A stretch of 42,054 nt of DNA. Source: Akkermansia muciniphila. GTDB taxonomy: Bacteria > Verrucomicrobiota > Verrucomicrobiia > Limisphaerales > UBA11320. The position numbers were made by a program, and so were the translations under genes. The notes under the pieces are model-generated. The model did not search any database, was not told where the DNA came from, and saw nothing but the letters and a program-made list of their open reading frames with translations. The stretch covers positions 1-42,054 of the forward strand of contig CAMAVD010000014.1 in the NCBI GenBank assembly GCA_945861575.1. Direction: 5' to 3'. Shown in pieces: positions 1 to 6,791 of this stretch; position 1 is the first letter of the stretch; the number at the start of each line of letters is the position of its first letter.

Positions 1-395
1 TTTGTCCAGGTCGCATGACGAGGAACCAAGCCCAGATGACCGACGACCGGGATCCCCTCGCGTGCCATTGCCTCGATGATCGAGGGACTAGCCGAGCAGT
101 ATACAGAGCTCGCACCCAGCTCGAGAGCACGGAATCCGACACGAATCGCCTCCTCAGGGGAGGCGAGCCCGTGGGGAGTCGCGCAGGAAAGGAAACTCTT
201 GGGAGCGGCCGCCACGAGTAAAGGCAGACGCGCCTGCGATACAGGAGAATCAAAGCTGCAACTCAGCAGATCAATCCCGGCCGCTTCCGCCGCCGCCGCT
301 TCCTCCGGGGACTTCACATGGACATGAATCAGACAGCGTTTTCCCTTAAGCTGCCGCAGGTCATAGACGGAATACTTTTTATCCGGTCGAAGCAT
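1..395 (-). CDS. PanB-like (ketopantoate hydroxymethyltransferase superfamily) protein, 3' end outside window
   Basis: A reading frame starts at ATG 395-393 on the minus strand and stays open to base 1, so only about the first 131 residues are visible. The segment around residues 70-128 follows the PanB pattern: ATPHGLASPEEAIRVGF aligns with the ATPEQAFENA region of E. coli PanB, and IPVVGHLGLVP matches the strongly conserved PVCGHLGLTP motif. PanB makes ketopantoate in pantothenate synthesis. The usual active-site landmarks look altered, however. The VGDS metal-binding motif reads LLSCSFDS, the LLLADLPF aspartate is replaced by LLVAAAPKS, and the lysine of the MVKIEGG motif is absent (SVYCSASPS). 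It may therefore be a divergent PEP-mutase/PanB-fold protein with another role. No clear Shine-Dalgarno precedes the start. Family assignment is fairly sure; function is open. Confidence 0.7.
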   Translation of the reverse strand, partial: MLRPDKKYSVYDLRQLKGKRCLIHVHVKSPEEAAAAEAAGIDLLSCSFDSPVSQARLPLLVAAAPKSFLSCATPHGLASPEEAIRVGFRALELGASSVYCSASPSIIEAMAREGIPVVGHLGLVPRHATWT

Positions 396-470
396 GCTCG
401 AACAGTGTCTGGCAGGGCCCTGCGCTTCAAGAAGGAAAGGCGTGGCACGGGCAAACGTAGAACATAGTTG

Positions 471-672
471 GCCTTTGCGTTACTCCCCGCCACGCAGGCC
501 ACCCCTCGCCAAGACAAGGACTTTATCGCAAAGGCGCGGGACCTGCCGCAAAGACGCAAGCCGGACAAAACCTCATACTAATGAACCGAATCCACGGGCC
601 CGACACATCACCGTTTTCCTCCTGGCCTTCTCGCGCCTCTGCGCCCTGTCCCGCGCCTTTGCGTTACTCCCC
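471..672. repeat. Hairpin repeat element, copy A
   Basis: Two 31-nt arms at 527-557 and 633-663 are inverted repeats (26 of 31 positions pair; the outer 16, CGCAAAGGCGCGGGAC, are perfect) around a 75-nt centre. The sequence GCCTTTGCGTTACTCCCC occurs at both ends (471-488 and 655-672), so the element is bounded by direct repeats about 184 bp apart. The whole unit, including the centre with ACGGGCCC, recurs as copy B at 1234-1430. Just upstream (about 443-470) lies a degenerate form of the 20-bp unit described for 1430-1529. The rest of the 396-784 gap before the next gene holds no supportable gene. Confidence 0.85.
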
Positions 673-784
673 ACCACGCCCTCACCAATCCCAATCACCG
701 TGAAGTCTAAACAAGCAAAATGCTGTCTTGTTTGCGCTTGAAGCGAGCAGGAAAGGCGGCTTCGATTGGTCAGGGAGGTTTTGA

Positions 785-1186
785 ATGAATCAAGAGAACG
801 CTATTGCCTTGATAGTTGTGGACGCCGCCATCGAAGTGCACCGGACCTTAGGTGGCCCTGGGCTTCTAGAAGACCTATATGAAGAAGCGTTGCACGCCGA
901 ACTCTGCATGCGTGGACTGCGAGTGGAACGACAGCAAGTCATCCCAGTCGTCTACAAAGGTCGCAAACTTCGCTACCCGTTGAGATTGGACATGCGAGTA
1001 GAGGGTCTGTTGGCGGTGGAGAACAAGTCAGTCGTGCAATGGAACCCAATCTTCGAGGCCCAGATGCTTACCTACCTCCGTCTAACAAATCTTCGACTCG
1101 GGCTCGTGATCAACTTCGGTGAGCGCTGGGTAAAATCCGGGATACACCGAGTGGTGAACGGCCTACCAGAGAGGCCATCCCCCTAA
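785..1186 (+). CDS. GxxExxY family protein (PD-(D/E)XK nuclease-like)
   Basis: This 133-residue protein matches the GxxExxY family. The naming motif is GLLEDLY at residues 26-32, preceded by the typical AIEVHRTLGGPG segment. Pfam places the family in the PD-(D/E)XK nuclease superfamily, and a matching D...ExK arrangement is visible: Asp69 in LRLDMRVEG, then Glu79 and Lys81 in VENKSV. No biochemical role is established for the family. The start is well supported: GGAGG at 774-778 sits 6 nt before the ATG. Length is normal for the family (about 120-135 aa). The gene stands alone between two copies of a palindromic repeat element (471-672 and 1234-1430), with 20-bp hairpin units beginning 28 bp after its stop codon. 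The arrangement resembles REP elements around their transposase genes, but that link is inference. Confidence 0.9.
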   Translation: MNQENAIALIVVDAAIEVHRTLGGPGLLEDLYEEALHAELCMRGLRVERQQVIPVVYKGRKLRYPLRLDMRVEGLLAVENKSVVQWNPIFEAQMLTYLRLTNLRLGLVINFGERWVKSGIHRVVNGLPERPSP

Positions 1187-1213
1187 CGATCCGGAAGTTG
1201 CTCGCCTTCTCGC

Positions 1214-1233
1214 GCCACCGTGGAACGTGGCAA
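1214..1233 (+). repeat. Single 20-bp palindromic unit
   Basis: The sequence GCCACCGTGGAACGTGGCAA is identical to the last unit of the array at 1510-1529. Its core forms a small hairpin (GCCAC...GTGGC). It lies exactly between TTCTCGCG and a CCTTTGCGTTT sequence, the same junction at which the five-unit array is inserted. Confidence 0.85.
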
Positions 1234-1430
1234 TCCTTTGCGTTTCACCCCACCGCACACACCACCACGCAGGTCACCCCTCGCCAGGATCAAGGAGTTT
1301 ATCGCAAAGACGCGGGACCTGCCGCAGAGACGCAAGCCAGACAAACCCAATACGAATGAACGGAATACACGGGCCCAACCCATCATCGTTTCCCTCCCGG
1401 CCTTCTCGCGCCTCTGCGCCCTGTCCCGCG
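1234..1430. repeat. Hairpin repeat element, copy B
   Basis: This is a second copy of the 471-672 element in the same orientation. The left arm is at 1303-1333. The right arm begins at 1408 and is cut off after CCCGCG at about 1430, where a 100-bp tandem array starts. Sequence shared with copy A includes the CACGCAGG..CACCCCTCGCCA leader, both arms and the central ACGGGCCC segment. The two copies flank the GxxExxY gene. Confidence 0.85.
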
Positions 1431-1529
1431 CCACCGTAGAAAATACCTGGCCACCGTAGAAAATACCTGGCCACGGTAGAAAATACCTGGCCACGGTAGA
1501 ACGTGGCAAGCCACCGTGGAACGTGGCAA
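1430..1529 (+). repeat. Five-unit tandem array of a 20-bp hairpin repeat
   Basis: There are five units of exactly 20 bp (1430-1449, 1450-1469, 1470-1489, 1490-1509, 1510-1529). Units 1-3 read GCCAC(C/G)GTAGAAAATACCTG. Units 4-5 read GCCAC(G/C)GT(A/G)GAACGTGGCAA, which folds as GCCAC...GTGGC. The array splits the sequence that reads CCCGCGCCTTTGCGTTAC in copy A: CCCGCG lies before it and CCTTTGCGTTAC after it. The rest of 1530-1582 holds no gene. Confidence 0.9.
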
Positions 1530-1582
1530 GCCTTTGCGTTACCTACCATCAAGCGAAAAAAGCTTCCAACCCGACCGCATGC

Positions 1583-1861
1583 TCATCGGCAATACCACCA
1601 GGATGCGATCGCTGCGCCGAATGGGATAAACGCCATGGCGTACTTGATGCGAAAGCTGCGCTTGATGGTCTTGTGCCGAAACAGCCTCGCCCCCAGGAAA
1701 CCTCCTGGCCATCCCCCCAAGGCACCGAGCAGAATCAGCGTTCGCTCCGACACGCGACGGCCTGAGCGAGAGGCACGCCACTTGTCCCATCCAAACATCA
1801 GGAATGCGACTAGGCTCAAGCCCCCAAACCAAACAAGAACCAGCCCATCAACCCACCTCAC
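1583..1861 (-). CDS. DUF1294 domain-containing small membrane protein
   Basis: This 92-residue protein matches DUF1294. Visible family features are [11 protein letters not shown] (about residues 20-30), RRVSE (35-39), [22 protein letters not shown] (44-65) and SFRIKY. Three hydrophobic stretches, near residues 6-24, 42-57 and 74-90, suggest an inner-membrane protein with at least two spanning segments. The family has no established biochemical function. The start at 1861 is 24 bp downstream of the alpha-galactosidase-like gene's stop, so it could be the last gene of the minus-strand run, though the roles are not obviously connected. Length fits the short members of the family. The 20-bp repeat array begins about 50 bp beyond its stop codon. 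Confidence 0.85.
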   Translation of the reverse strand: MRWVDGLVLVWFGGLSLVAFLMFGWDKWRASRSGRRVSERTLILLGALGGWPGGFLGARLFRHKTIKRSFRIKYAMAFIPFGAAIASWWYCR

Positions 1862-1885
1862 GGCACCTCCCAGACAGGGTCTTCA

Positions 1886-3766
1886 TCATCGGGATAGCGG
1901 ACGGACCTCAATCAGCCTGGCCGAATGAGCCGGCAAAGAGTCCACCCGATAGTCTCCGGAGAAGTCACCCAGGACTTCGCCGGTCCAGTAATCCGTAAGG
2001 CGCGACTTCCTCTTCAGCCGGAGTGTCCGGCTCACCGAGGTGTCGCCCCAATTGAAGAGCGAAACCATCTCGCGCCCCCGCAAGGCTGTGACGCCCACCG
2101 TAAACGCATCGTCCTCGAAGCGCGCGCAGACACCCGAAGGGGGAACAAGCTTCTTCAACATCTCGGCTCGCCGTGGGGTGATCCGCGTAAGATCATCCCC
2201 GCTCAGCAACATCCCGCCGGTCGCATAGATCCAAGTCGCGTGGAACTGATATTCATGATCGGGGACCTTCCCCATGGTAGTCGGTCGGCCACCGGCATCC
2301 ATCACATCCTTGGAACCTCCGTCATGCAACACAACGCAATCAGGGTCATTCCACCACAGACGCCCATTCTGCCAACCGCGCAAGAGATTCTCCCGGCCAA
2401 TACTGGCAAAGCTGCCCCAGGACCGCTCGATATCCAGAGAACTGCGCGACGCGTGTATGAGCCCGAGCGAGGGCCAGATGGGATGATTGCAGCCCATGAT
2501 AAGCGCATCGCCAGCACCCCGACGGATCGCTTCCATGCCTTTCCGATAGGCCTCAATACGTGTGGCGCTCCGATCATACCGATGGCCTTCTGGTAGAGTT
2601 CCCCAATAGGTCGCATCCAGCTTGAAATAGGTGCAGCCCCAGTCGCGGCGCAGGGTCCGGAAAAGCTCTGTGAGCCAGCGTTGTGCTTCAGGATGCGTTC
2701 CGTCCAGGGCATACCATGGACCCAAACGCCATCCGCCGAAGCCCACTTTGTCGGACCGGAGCGGTACGCCCTTGGAATCTTGGACGAACCAATCCGGATG
2801 ATCCTTGAAGAGTTTGGACTCGCCGCTGGCGATGAATGGGGCCACCCAGAGTGCGGGTTCGAAACCCCGCTGACGAATCTCTTGAAGCACGCCACGCAGG
2901 TCTCCTCCGAAGGCCCGGCCAGACTCAAGCCAGTCCCCCATCCACGGCTGATACCCATCATCGATCTGGATGTAGCGCAATGCGGGAATGTGTGTGCTGA
3001 TCCAGTCAAGATTGTCGGTGATGTTCCGCGCAGTGACCTTGGGACCAAAACAATACCAGGAGCACCAGCCAGTCGGAACCGGTTCATGCCGAAGCCGGGG
3101 ATGCTTTTTCCCAATAGCGCTGGCCAACCTCTCCAGCAAGTGATCCCTGGACGCATGGCTCAGGACCACGAATTCTTCAAGCTCCCAGCTCTTCCCTGGG
3201 CCGAGCTCCAGATCCTCGGTTTCAAGCACGGCCTGCAGACGCGTGGCGTTGAAGTGAATCTTGCCGTTGAAGCGGCGGCAGGAAGTGAAACCTAGGAGCA
3301 ATCGATCCGCCTCTCGGGGCGAGAGAAGGAGCATGCCATAGACCGTACGAAAACCAGCAGGCTCTGGAAGGCGATAGTGGCCGCGATCCGTATAGGAACC
3401 CACATCGACAGGCTGAGCCAAAGTGCCGACGGTCTGGGAAAGCATCTGAAATCCCTCTCCATAGACCGGGGTGTCCGCATCGAGACCGTGGGGGACATCC
3501 AAAAGAATCACCTCACGGACTCGCACCTTCGTCGTTCCCGTATTCAGAAGTCGAACACGACACGCATCGCCACGCCAGCGAGCGTCGAGTCGAAGCGCCG
3601 AGGCATCGCCGCCATCCGCCAATGCCACCCGCGCACCCGACCGAGCACGGAGCGCAGCGACCGCCGAAGCGGGAGAGGCAATCGCACCAGCCAGGGGCAC
3701 ACAGCCCAGGGATGCGAGTAACAAACACCGGATCAACAGGACTGACTTACGCGATGCGGAGGACAT
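1886..3766 (-). CDS. Exported alpha-galactosidase-like glycoside hydrolase (GH36/clan GH-D)
   Basis: The enzyme has 626 residues and probably releases terminal alpha-galactosyl (or related) residues outside the cytoplasm. The start at 3766 was chosen because MSSASRKSVLLIRCLLLASL gives a good signal peptide ending near AIASPASA; the upstream 40-residue extension to 3886 looks non-coding. A beta-rich N-terminal domain covers roughly residues 30-225. The catalytic barrel follows with TGWCSWYCFGP, YIQIDDGYQPW and ALWVAPF. The probable nucleophile is Asp384 in YFKLDATYWG and the probable acid/base Asp445 in SRSSLDIERSW, the positions used by clan GH-D enzymes. A small beta domain ends the protein. 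It lies downstream of the propeller gene on the same strand (185-bp gap). Other GH36 activities, such as raffinose synthase or alpha-N-acetylgalactosaminidase, cannot be excluded. Confidence 0.85.
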   Translation of the reverse strand: MSSASRKSVLLIRCLLLASLGCVPLAGAIASPASAVAALRARSGARVALADGGDASALRLDARWRGDACRVRLLNTGTTKVRVREVILLDVPHGLDADTPVYGEGFQMLSQTVGTLAQPVDVGSYTDRGHYRLPEPAGFRTVYGMLLLSPREADRLLLGFTSCRRFNGKIHFNATRLQAVLETEDLELGPGKSWELEEFVVLSHASRDHLLERLASAIGKKHPRLRHEPVPTGWCSWYCFGPKVTARNITDNLDWISTHIPALRYIQIDDGYQPWMGDWLESGRAFGGDLRGVLQEIRQRGFEPALWVAPFIASGESKLFKDHPDWFVQDSKGVPLRSDKVGFGGWRLGPWYALDGTHPEAQRWLTELFRTLRRDWGCTYFKLDATYWGTLPEGHRYDRSATRIEAYRKGMEAIRRGAGDALIMGCNHPIWPSLGLIHASRSSLDIERSWGSFASIGRENLLRGWQNGRLWWNDPDCVVLHDGGSKDVMDAGGRPTTMGKVPDHEYQFHATWIYATGGMLLSGDDLTRITPRRAEMLKKLVPPSGVCARFEDDAFTVGVTALRGREMVSLFNWGDTSVSRTLRLKRKSRLTDYWTGEVLGDFSGDYRVDSLPAHSARLIEVRPLSR

Positions 3767-3951
3767 GGCAAGAGAGTCAACCGGAATCCCGAGCGGAGTC
3801 GATGAGAGTTTTAAGGAGTCGAGACGGCGTAGAGTCACCCTTGACGCCCCGCGCGCAAGCGTGCTGAAAAAAGGGCAACCCACCAAGAAAGCCCCCTCCG
3901 AAAGCTTCGTGAGCTTCGTGCCTTAGTGTGAGGAACTCGGCGGCCCTGCTT

Positions 3952-5274
3952 CTAGTTCTTCCCGATCCGGAACAAATGCTGAGCGCCTCGGATGAAGAGC
4001 GCTCCGTTGTCCACCGCGTAGCTGGCAAGGGTGCGCTCTCCCAGATCGTTCTTGGAAAGCACCTCATACTCCCTGCCCGCCTTCAGCACATAACCCATGC
4101 CTTCCTCGTTCTGAAAATAGACCCGGCCCTCCGCGAAAACAGGCGAAGCCGAGAAGCCTCCCCCGAGCCTTTCGTTCCAATGCACCTTCCCCGTCTTCGC
4201 ATCGGCGCAGGTCGCAATGCCGGCATCGGAGACAAAATAGAGCTCGGAGCCAACCACCAGCGGCGAGGGCGTGCTGGGAGCGCCTCGTCCCGTCTGCCAG
4301 ACCACATTTGTGGCGGTCACATCCCCCTCGCCGCCGGGCCGGATTGCGTAGAGCTTCGGGAAGTCATAGTCGGTGTTCACGAACAGCAAGCCGTGCGCGA
4401 AAACCGGCCGAGGAACCACGGAGAAGCCGTTCCCAGTGCTCACCCGCCACAAGGGACGCCCGGTGGCCGGATCATAGGCATAGGTACCGCCCGCGCCCGG
4501 GCTGATGAGCTCGGAACGTCCGGCATTGGTGATGAGGAGAGGAGTGCTGAAGGCGAATTTTTTCGGCACGGATTCGTTCTGCCGAGGGGTCTTCCACAGA
4601 ATCTTCCCCGTGTGACGATCGAGCGCGATCACCACGGGGTCGGTGAATCCGTCGCAACTGAAGATCAAGCGGTCGCCCACCAGAACAGGCGATCCGCCAT
4701 TGCCGTGAACGGACGGATACTTGATGGAGGTTTGTCTCCACAGAACGCGTCCGGCCAGGTCCAAGCACGCGGTTCCCAGGTGCCCAAAGTGGACATACAG
4801 GCGACCATCGCGTACGAGAGGGGTCGGGCTCGCATAACTGTTTTTGGCATGCAGGTTAGCCCCATCGTCGGGACTGAATACATTGGTGGTCCAGATCGAC
4901 CTGCCATCTCGCGCATCCAGACATATCGCGGCCAATTCAAGCTGCTTGGAGCCTGGGATGGATTTTGCCCCGGTAAGATAGAGGCGATCCTTCACCAGCA
5001 CCGGCGAAGACCATCCCGCACCCGCGATGGGCACCTTCCAGGCTAAGTTCTCCGTCCCGCTCCATCGGACGGGAACGTCCTTGGCAGGCGAGTGTCCTTG
5101 ACCGGTAGGACCTCGAAACTCAGGCCAGTCGTGCGCGCAAAGGGAGAGGGACGCAACGGTCATCAACGCAGTGAAAAGGAGGCGGACCGTGAAGGTCGAA
5201 CCACTCAGAGGGCGCGAGCCTTGAGCGGATGAAAGGGCGAGCTCGCGTGGCCAATTCTCTTGAGATGCGTTCAT
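3952..5274 (-). CDS. Exported quinoprotein-like beta-propeller (PQQ-like repeat) protein
   Basis: This 440-residue protein folds as a PQQ-like/BamB-type beta-propeller. Blade signatures are visible: GRVLWRQ, GKILWKTPR, GRPLWRVST and GKVHWNERLGGG, together with the mature N-terminal DWPEFRGPTGQG that is typical of PVC propellers. The start at 5274 leaves an N-terminal region containing a hydrophobic signal segment (FTVRLLFTALMTVASLSLCA, about residues 28-47). The N-terminal part before the signal is long, so an inner Met cannot be excluded. There is no CxxCH and no obvious catalytic motif, so it may be a scaffold or a binding protein rather than an enzyme. It sits between DUF1501 and the alpha-galactosidase-like gene. 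A paralogue lies at 39466-40707 and shares the DWPxxRGP signature. Confidence 0.88.
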   Translation of the reverse strand: MNASQENWPRELALSSAQGSRPLSGSTFTVRLLFTALMTVASLSLCAHDWPEFRGPTGQGHSPAKDVPVRWSGTENLAWKVPIAGAGWSSPVLVKDRLYLTGAKSIPGSKQLELAAICLDARDGRSIWTTNVFSPDDGANLHAKNSYASPTPLVRDGRLYVHFGHLGTACLDLAGRVLWRQTSIKYPSVHGNGGSPVLVGDRLIFSCDGFTDPVVIALDRHTGKILWKTPRQNESVPKKFAFSTPLLITNAGRSELISPGAGGTYAYDPATGRPLWRVSTGNGFSVVPRPVFAHGLLFVNTDYDFPKLYAIRPGGEGDVTATNVVWQTGRGAPSTPSPLVVGSELYFVSDAGIATCADAKTGKVHWNERLGGGFSASPVFAEGRVYFQNEEGMGYVLKAGREYEVLSKNDLGERTLASYAVDNGALFIRGAQHLFRIGKN

Positions 5275-5390
5275 GGGGAGGGACGTTACACATCCAGACT
5301 TGGAGGCCAAGCCTGATGTGAGGGCACCTTTCGTTTGCAACTATCCCCCAACCCAAGAATGACCCTGGCGGACACCCTGCAGAACGGAGC

Positions 5391-6782
5391 TCAGGCAAGA
5401 ATCTCGTGAACCACTTTTCCGTAAACATCCGTCAGCCGGAAGTCACGGCCAGCGTAGCGGAAGGTCAGCCGCTCGTGATCGAACCCAAGCAACTTCAACA
5501 TAGTGGCGTGCAGGTCATGCACGGAAACAGGATTCTCCACCGCACGGAAGCCGAACTCATCGGTCGCACCGTAAATCGTTCCGCCCTTGATGCCACCTCC
5601 TGCCATCCACAATGAAAATCCCCAGTGATTGTGGTCCCGTCCCTGGGCCGCTCCCGAGCCGTTCTGCCCCATCTCCACGGAAGGCGTGCGTCCAAATTCT
5701 CCGGTGCACAGGATCAGCGTGGTGTCGAGCAACCCACGCTGCTTCAAGTCCATGATCAGTGCGGCCAAGCCCTGGTCGCATTCATTGGCCACCTTCCGAT
5801 GCTCCTCGCGAATATTTGAGTGGCTGTCCCAGGGCTGCAGATTGCCATGCCAGGTTTGAACGTAACGAACACCCCTCTCGACCAGCCGTCGGGCGATGAG
5901 CAGTTGCCGGTTCTGCGGGCCCTCACCATAGGCCTTCCGAATATGATCGGGTTCCTGATCCACATCAAAGGCATCGGTCGCCTCCATTTGCATGCGGTAA
6001 GCCAGCTCAAAGGAACGGATCCGAGACTCGAGTGCCGCCTCCCCGGGACGAGCGGCCAGATGGTGAGCGTTTAGATCCCTCAATAGCTCGAACTGCTCCC
6101 GCTGGGCTTTGGGAGCCAGCCGGGCGTTGCGAATATGATCGATGAGCTTGCGCGGATCGGCCTGCGAGGTGTCCACATGGGTGCCTTGATAGGCCCCGGG
6201 CAGAAAGGCAGACCGCCAGTTCGCAGCCCCACCCACGGGCATGCCGCCCGGACATAGGGCGACGAAGCCCGGAAGGTTCTGGTTCTCGGACCCCATCCCC
6301 CAAGTCAGCCAGGAGCCCAGACTTGGACGCACTTGCCTCTGATCGCCGGTGTTCATCAGCATCAAGGACAGCTCATGGCTAGGGAGCTCAACATGCATGG
6401 ATCGGATCACCGCCAGCTCATCCGCGCATTGCGATAGATGAGGAAACAGATCGCTGATGGGGATACCGCTCTGCCCATAGTTCCGGAAGGTGAACGGCGA
6501 TGGCAATGCGACCCCGGTCTTTCGTTCAGTCTGGAGATTCTCATAGGGCAGCATCTGTCCTGCGCGCTTGGTCAACTCAGGCTTGGGGTCGAAGGTGTCC
6601 ACCTGCGACATTCCTCCATTCAAAAACACGTGGATCACGCGCTTGGCTCTGGGTGCGAAATGCGGCGTGAGATCTCCTGCAACCGCGCGTTGACTGAGCA
6701 GATCCACGAGAGCGAGTGAGCCGAAACCCATGCCACAGCGTTTGAGGAACTCTCGCCGCGAAGGAGGGAAAGGGGTGTTCAT
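5391..6782 (-). CDS. DUF1501 domain-containing protein, Tat-exported
   Basis: This 463-residue DUF1501 protein belongs to an alkaline phosphatase/sulfatase-like superfamily. Family landmarks are [20 protein letters not shown] near the N terminus, [38 protein letters not shown] and the C-terminal HDLHATMLKLLGFDHERLTF with FRLTDVYG. The N terminus carries a twin-arginine signal, SRREFLKRCGMGFGSLAL, consistent with folded export. The substrate is unknown; these proteins almost always accompany PSD1 proteins, as here. The gene starts 9 bp after the stop of the upstream PSD1 gene, so the two are probably translationally coupled. Unlike the plus-strand pairs, no Shine-Dalgarno is embedded in the PSD1 3' end. 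Three paralogues occur in the window. Confidence 0.93.
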   Translation of the reverse strand: MNTPFPPSRREFLKRCGMGFGSLALVDLLSQRAVAGDLTPHFAPRAKRVIHVFLNGGMSQVDTFDPKPELTKRAGQMLPYENLQTERKTGVALPSPFTFRNYGQSGIPISDLFPHLSQCADELAVIRSMHVELPSHELSLMLMNTGDQRQVRPSLGSWLTWGMGSENQNLPGFVALCPGGMPVGGAANWRSAFLPGAYQGTHVDTSQADPRKLIDHIRNARLAPKAQREQFELLRDLNAHHLAARPGEAALESRIRSFELAYRMQMEATDAFDVDQEPDHIRKAYGEGPQNRQLLIARRLVERGVRYVQTWHGNLQPWDSHSNIREEHRKVANECDQGLAALIMDLKQRGLLDTTLILCTGEFGRTPSVEMGQNGSGAAQGRDHNHWGFSLWMAGGGIKGGTIYGATDEFGFRAVENPVSVHDLHATMLKLLGFDHERLTFRYAGRDFRLTDVYGKVVHEILA

Positions 6783-6791
6783 AGGTCGGAT

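Noticed and set aside
1430-1529. Possible CRISPR array
   Set aside because: Units are contiguous 20-mers with no spacers, and no cas genes are present.
1183-1552. Minus-strand open frames with a repeating peptide (VARYFLPWPGIFYGG-like)
   Set aside because: The peptide repeats only because the frames cross the 20-bp tandem array; no start signal or family resemblance.
2302-3156. Long minus-strand open frame of 284 codons
   Set aside because: It is a shifted frame inside the alpha-galactosidase-like gene, which has clear motifs.
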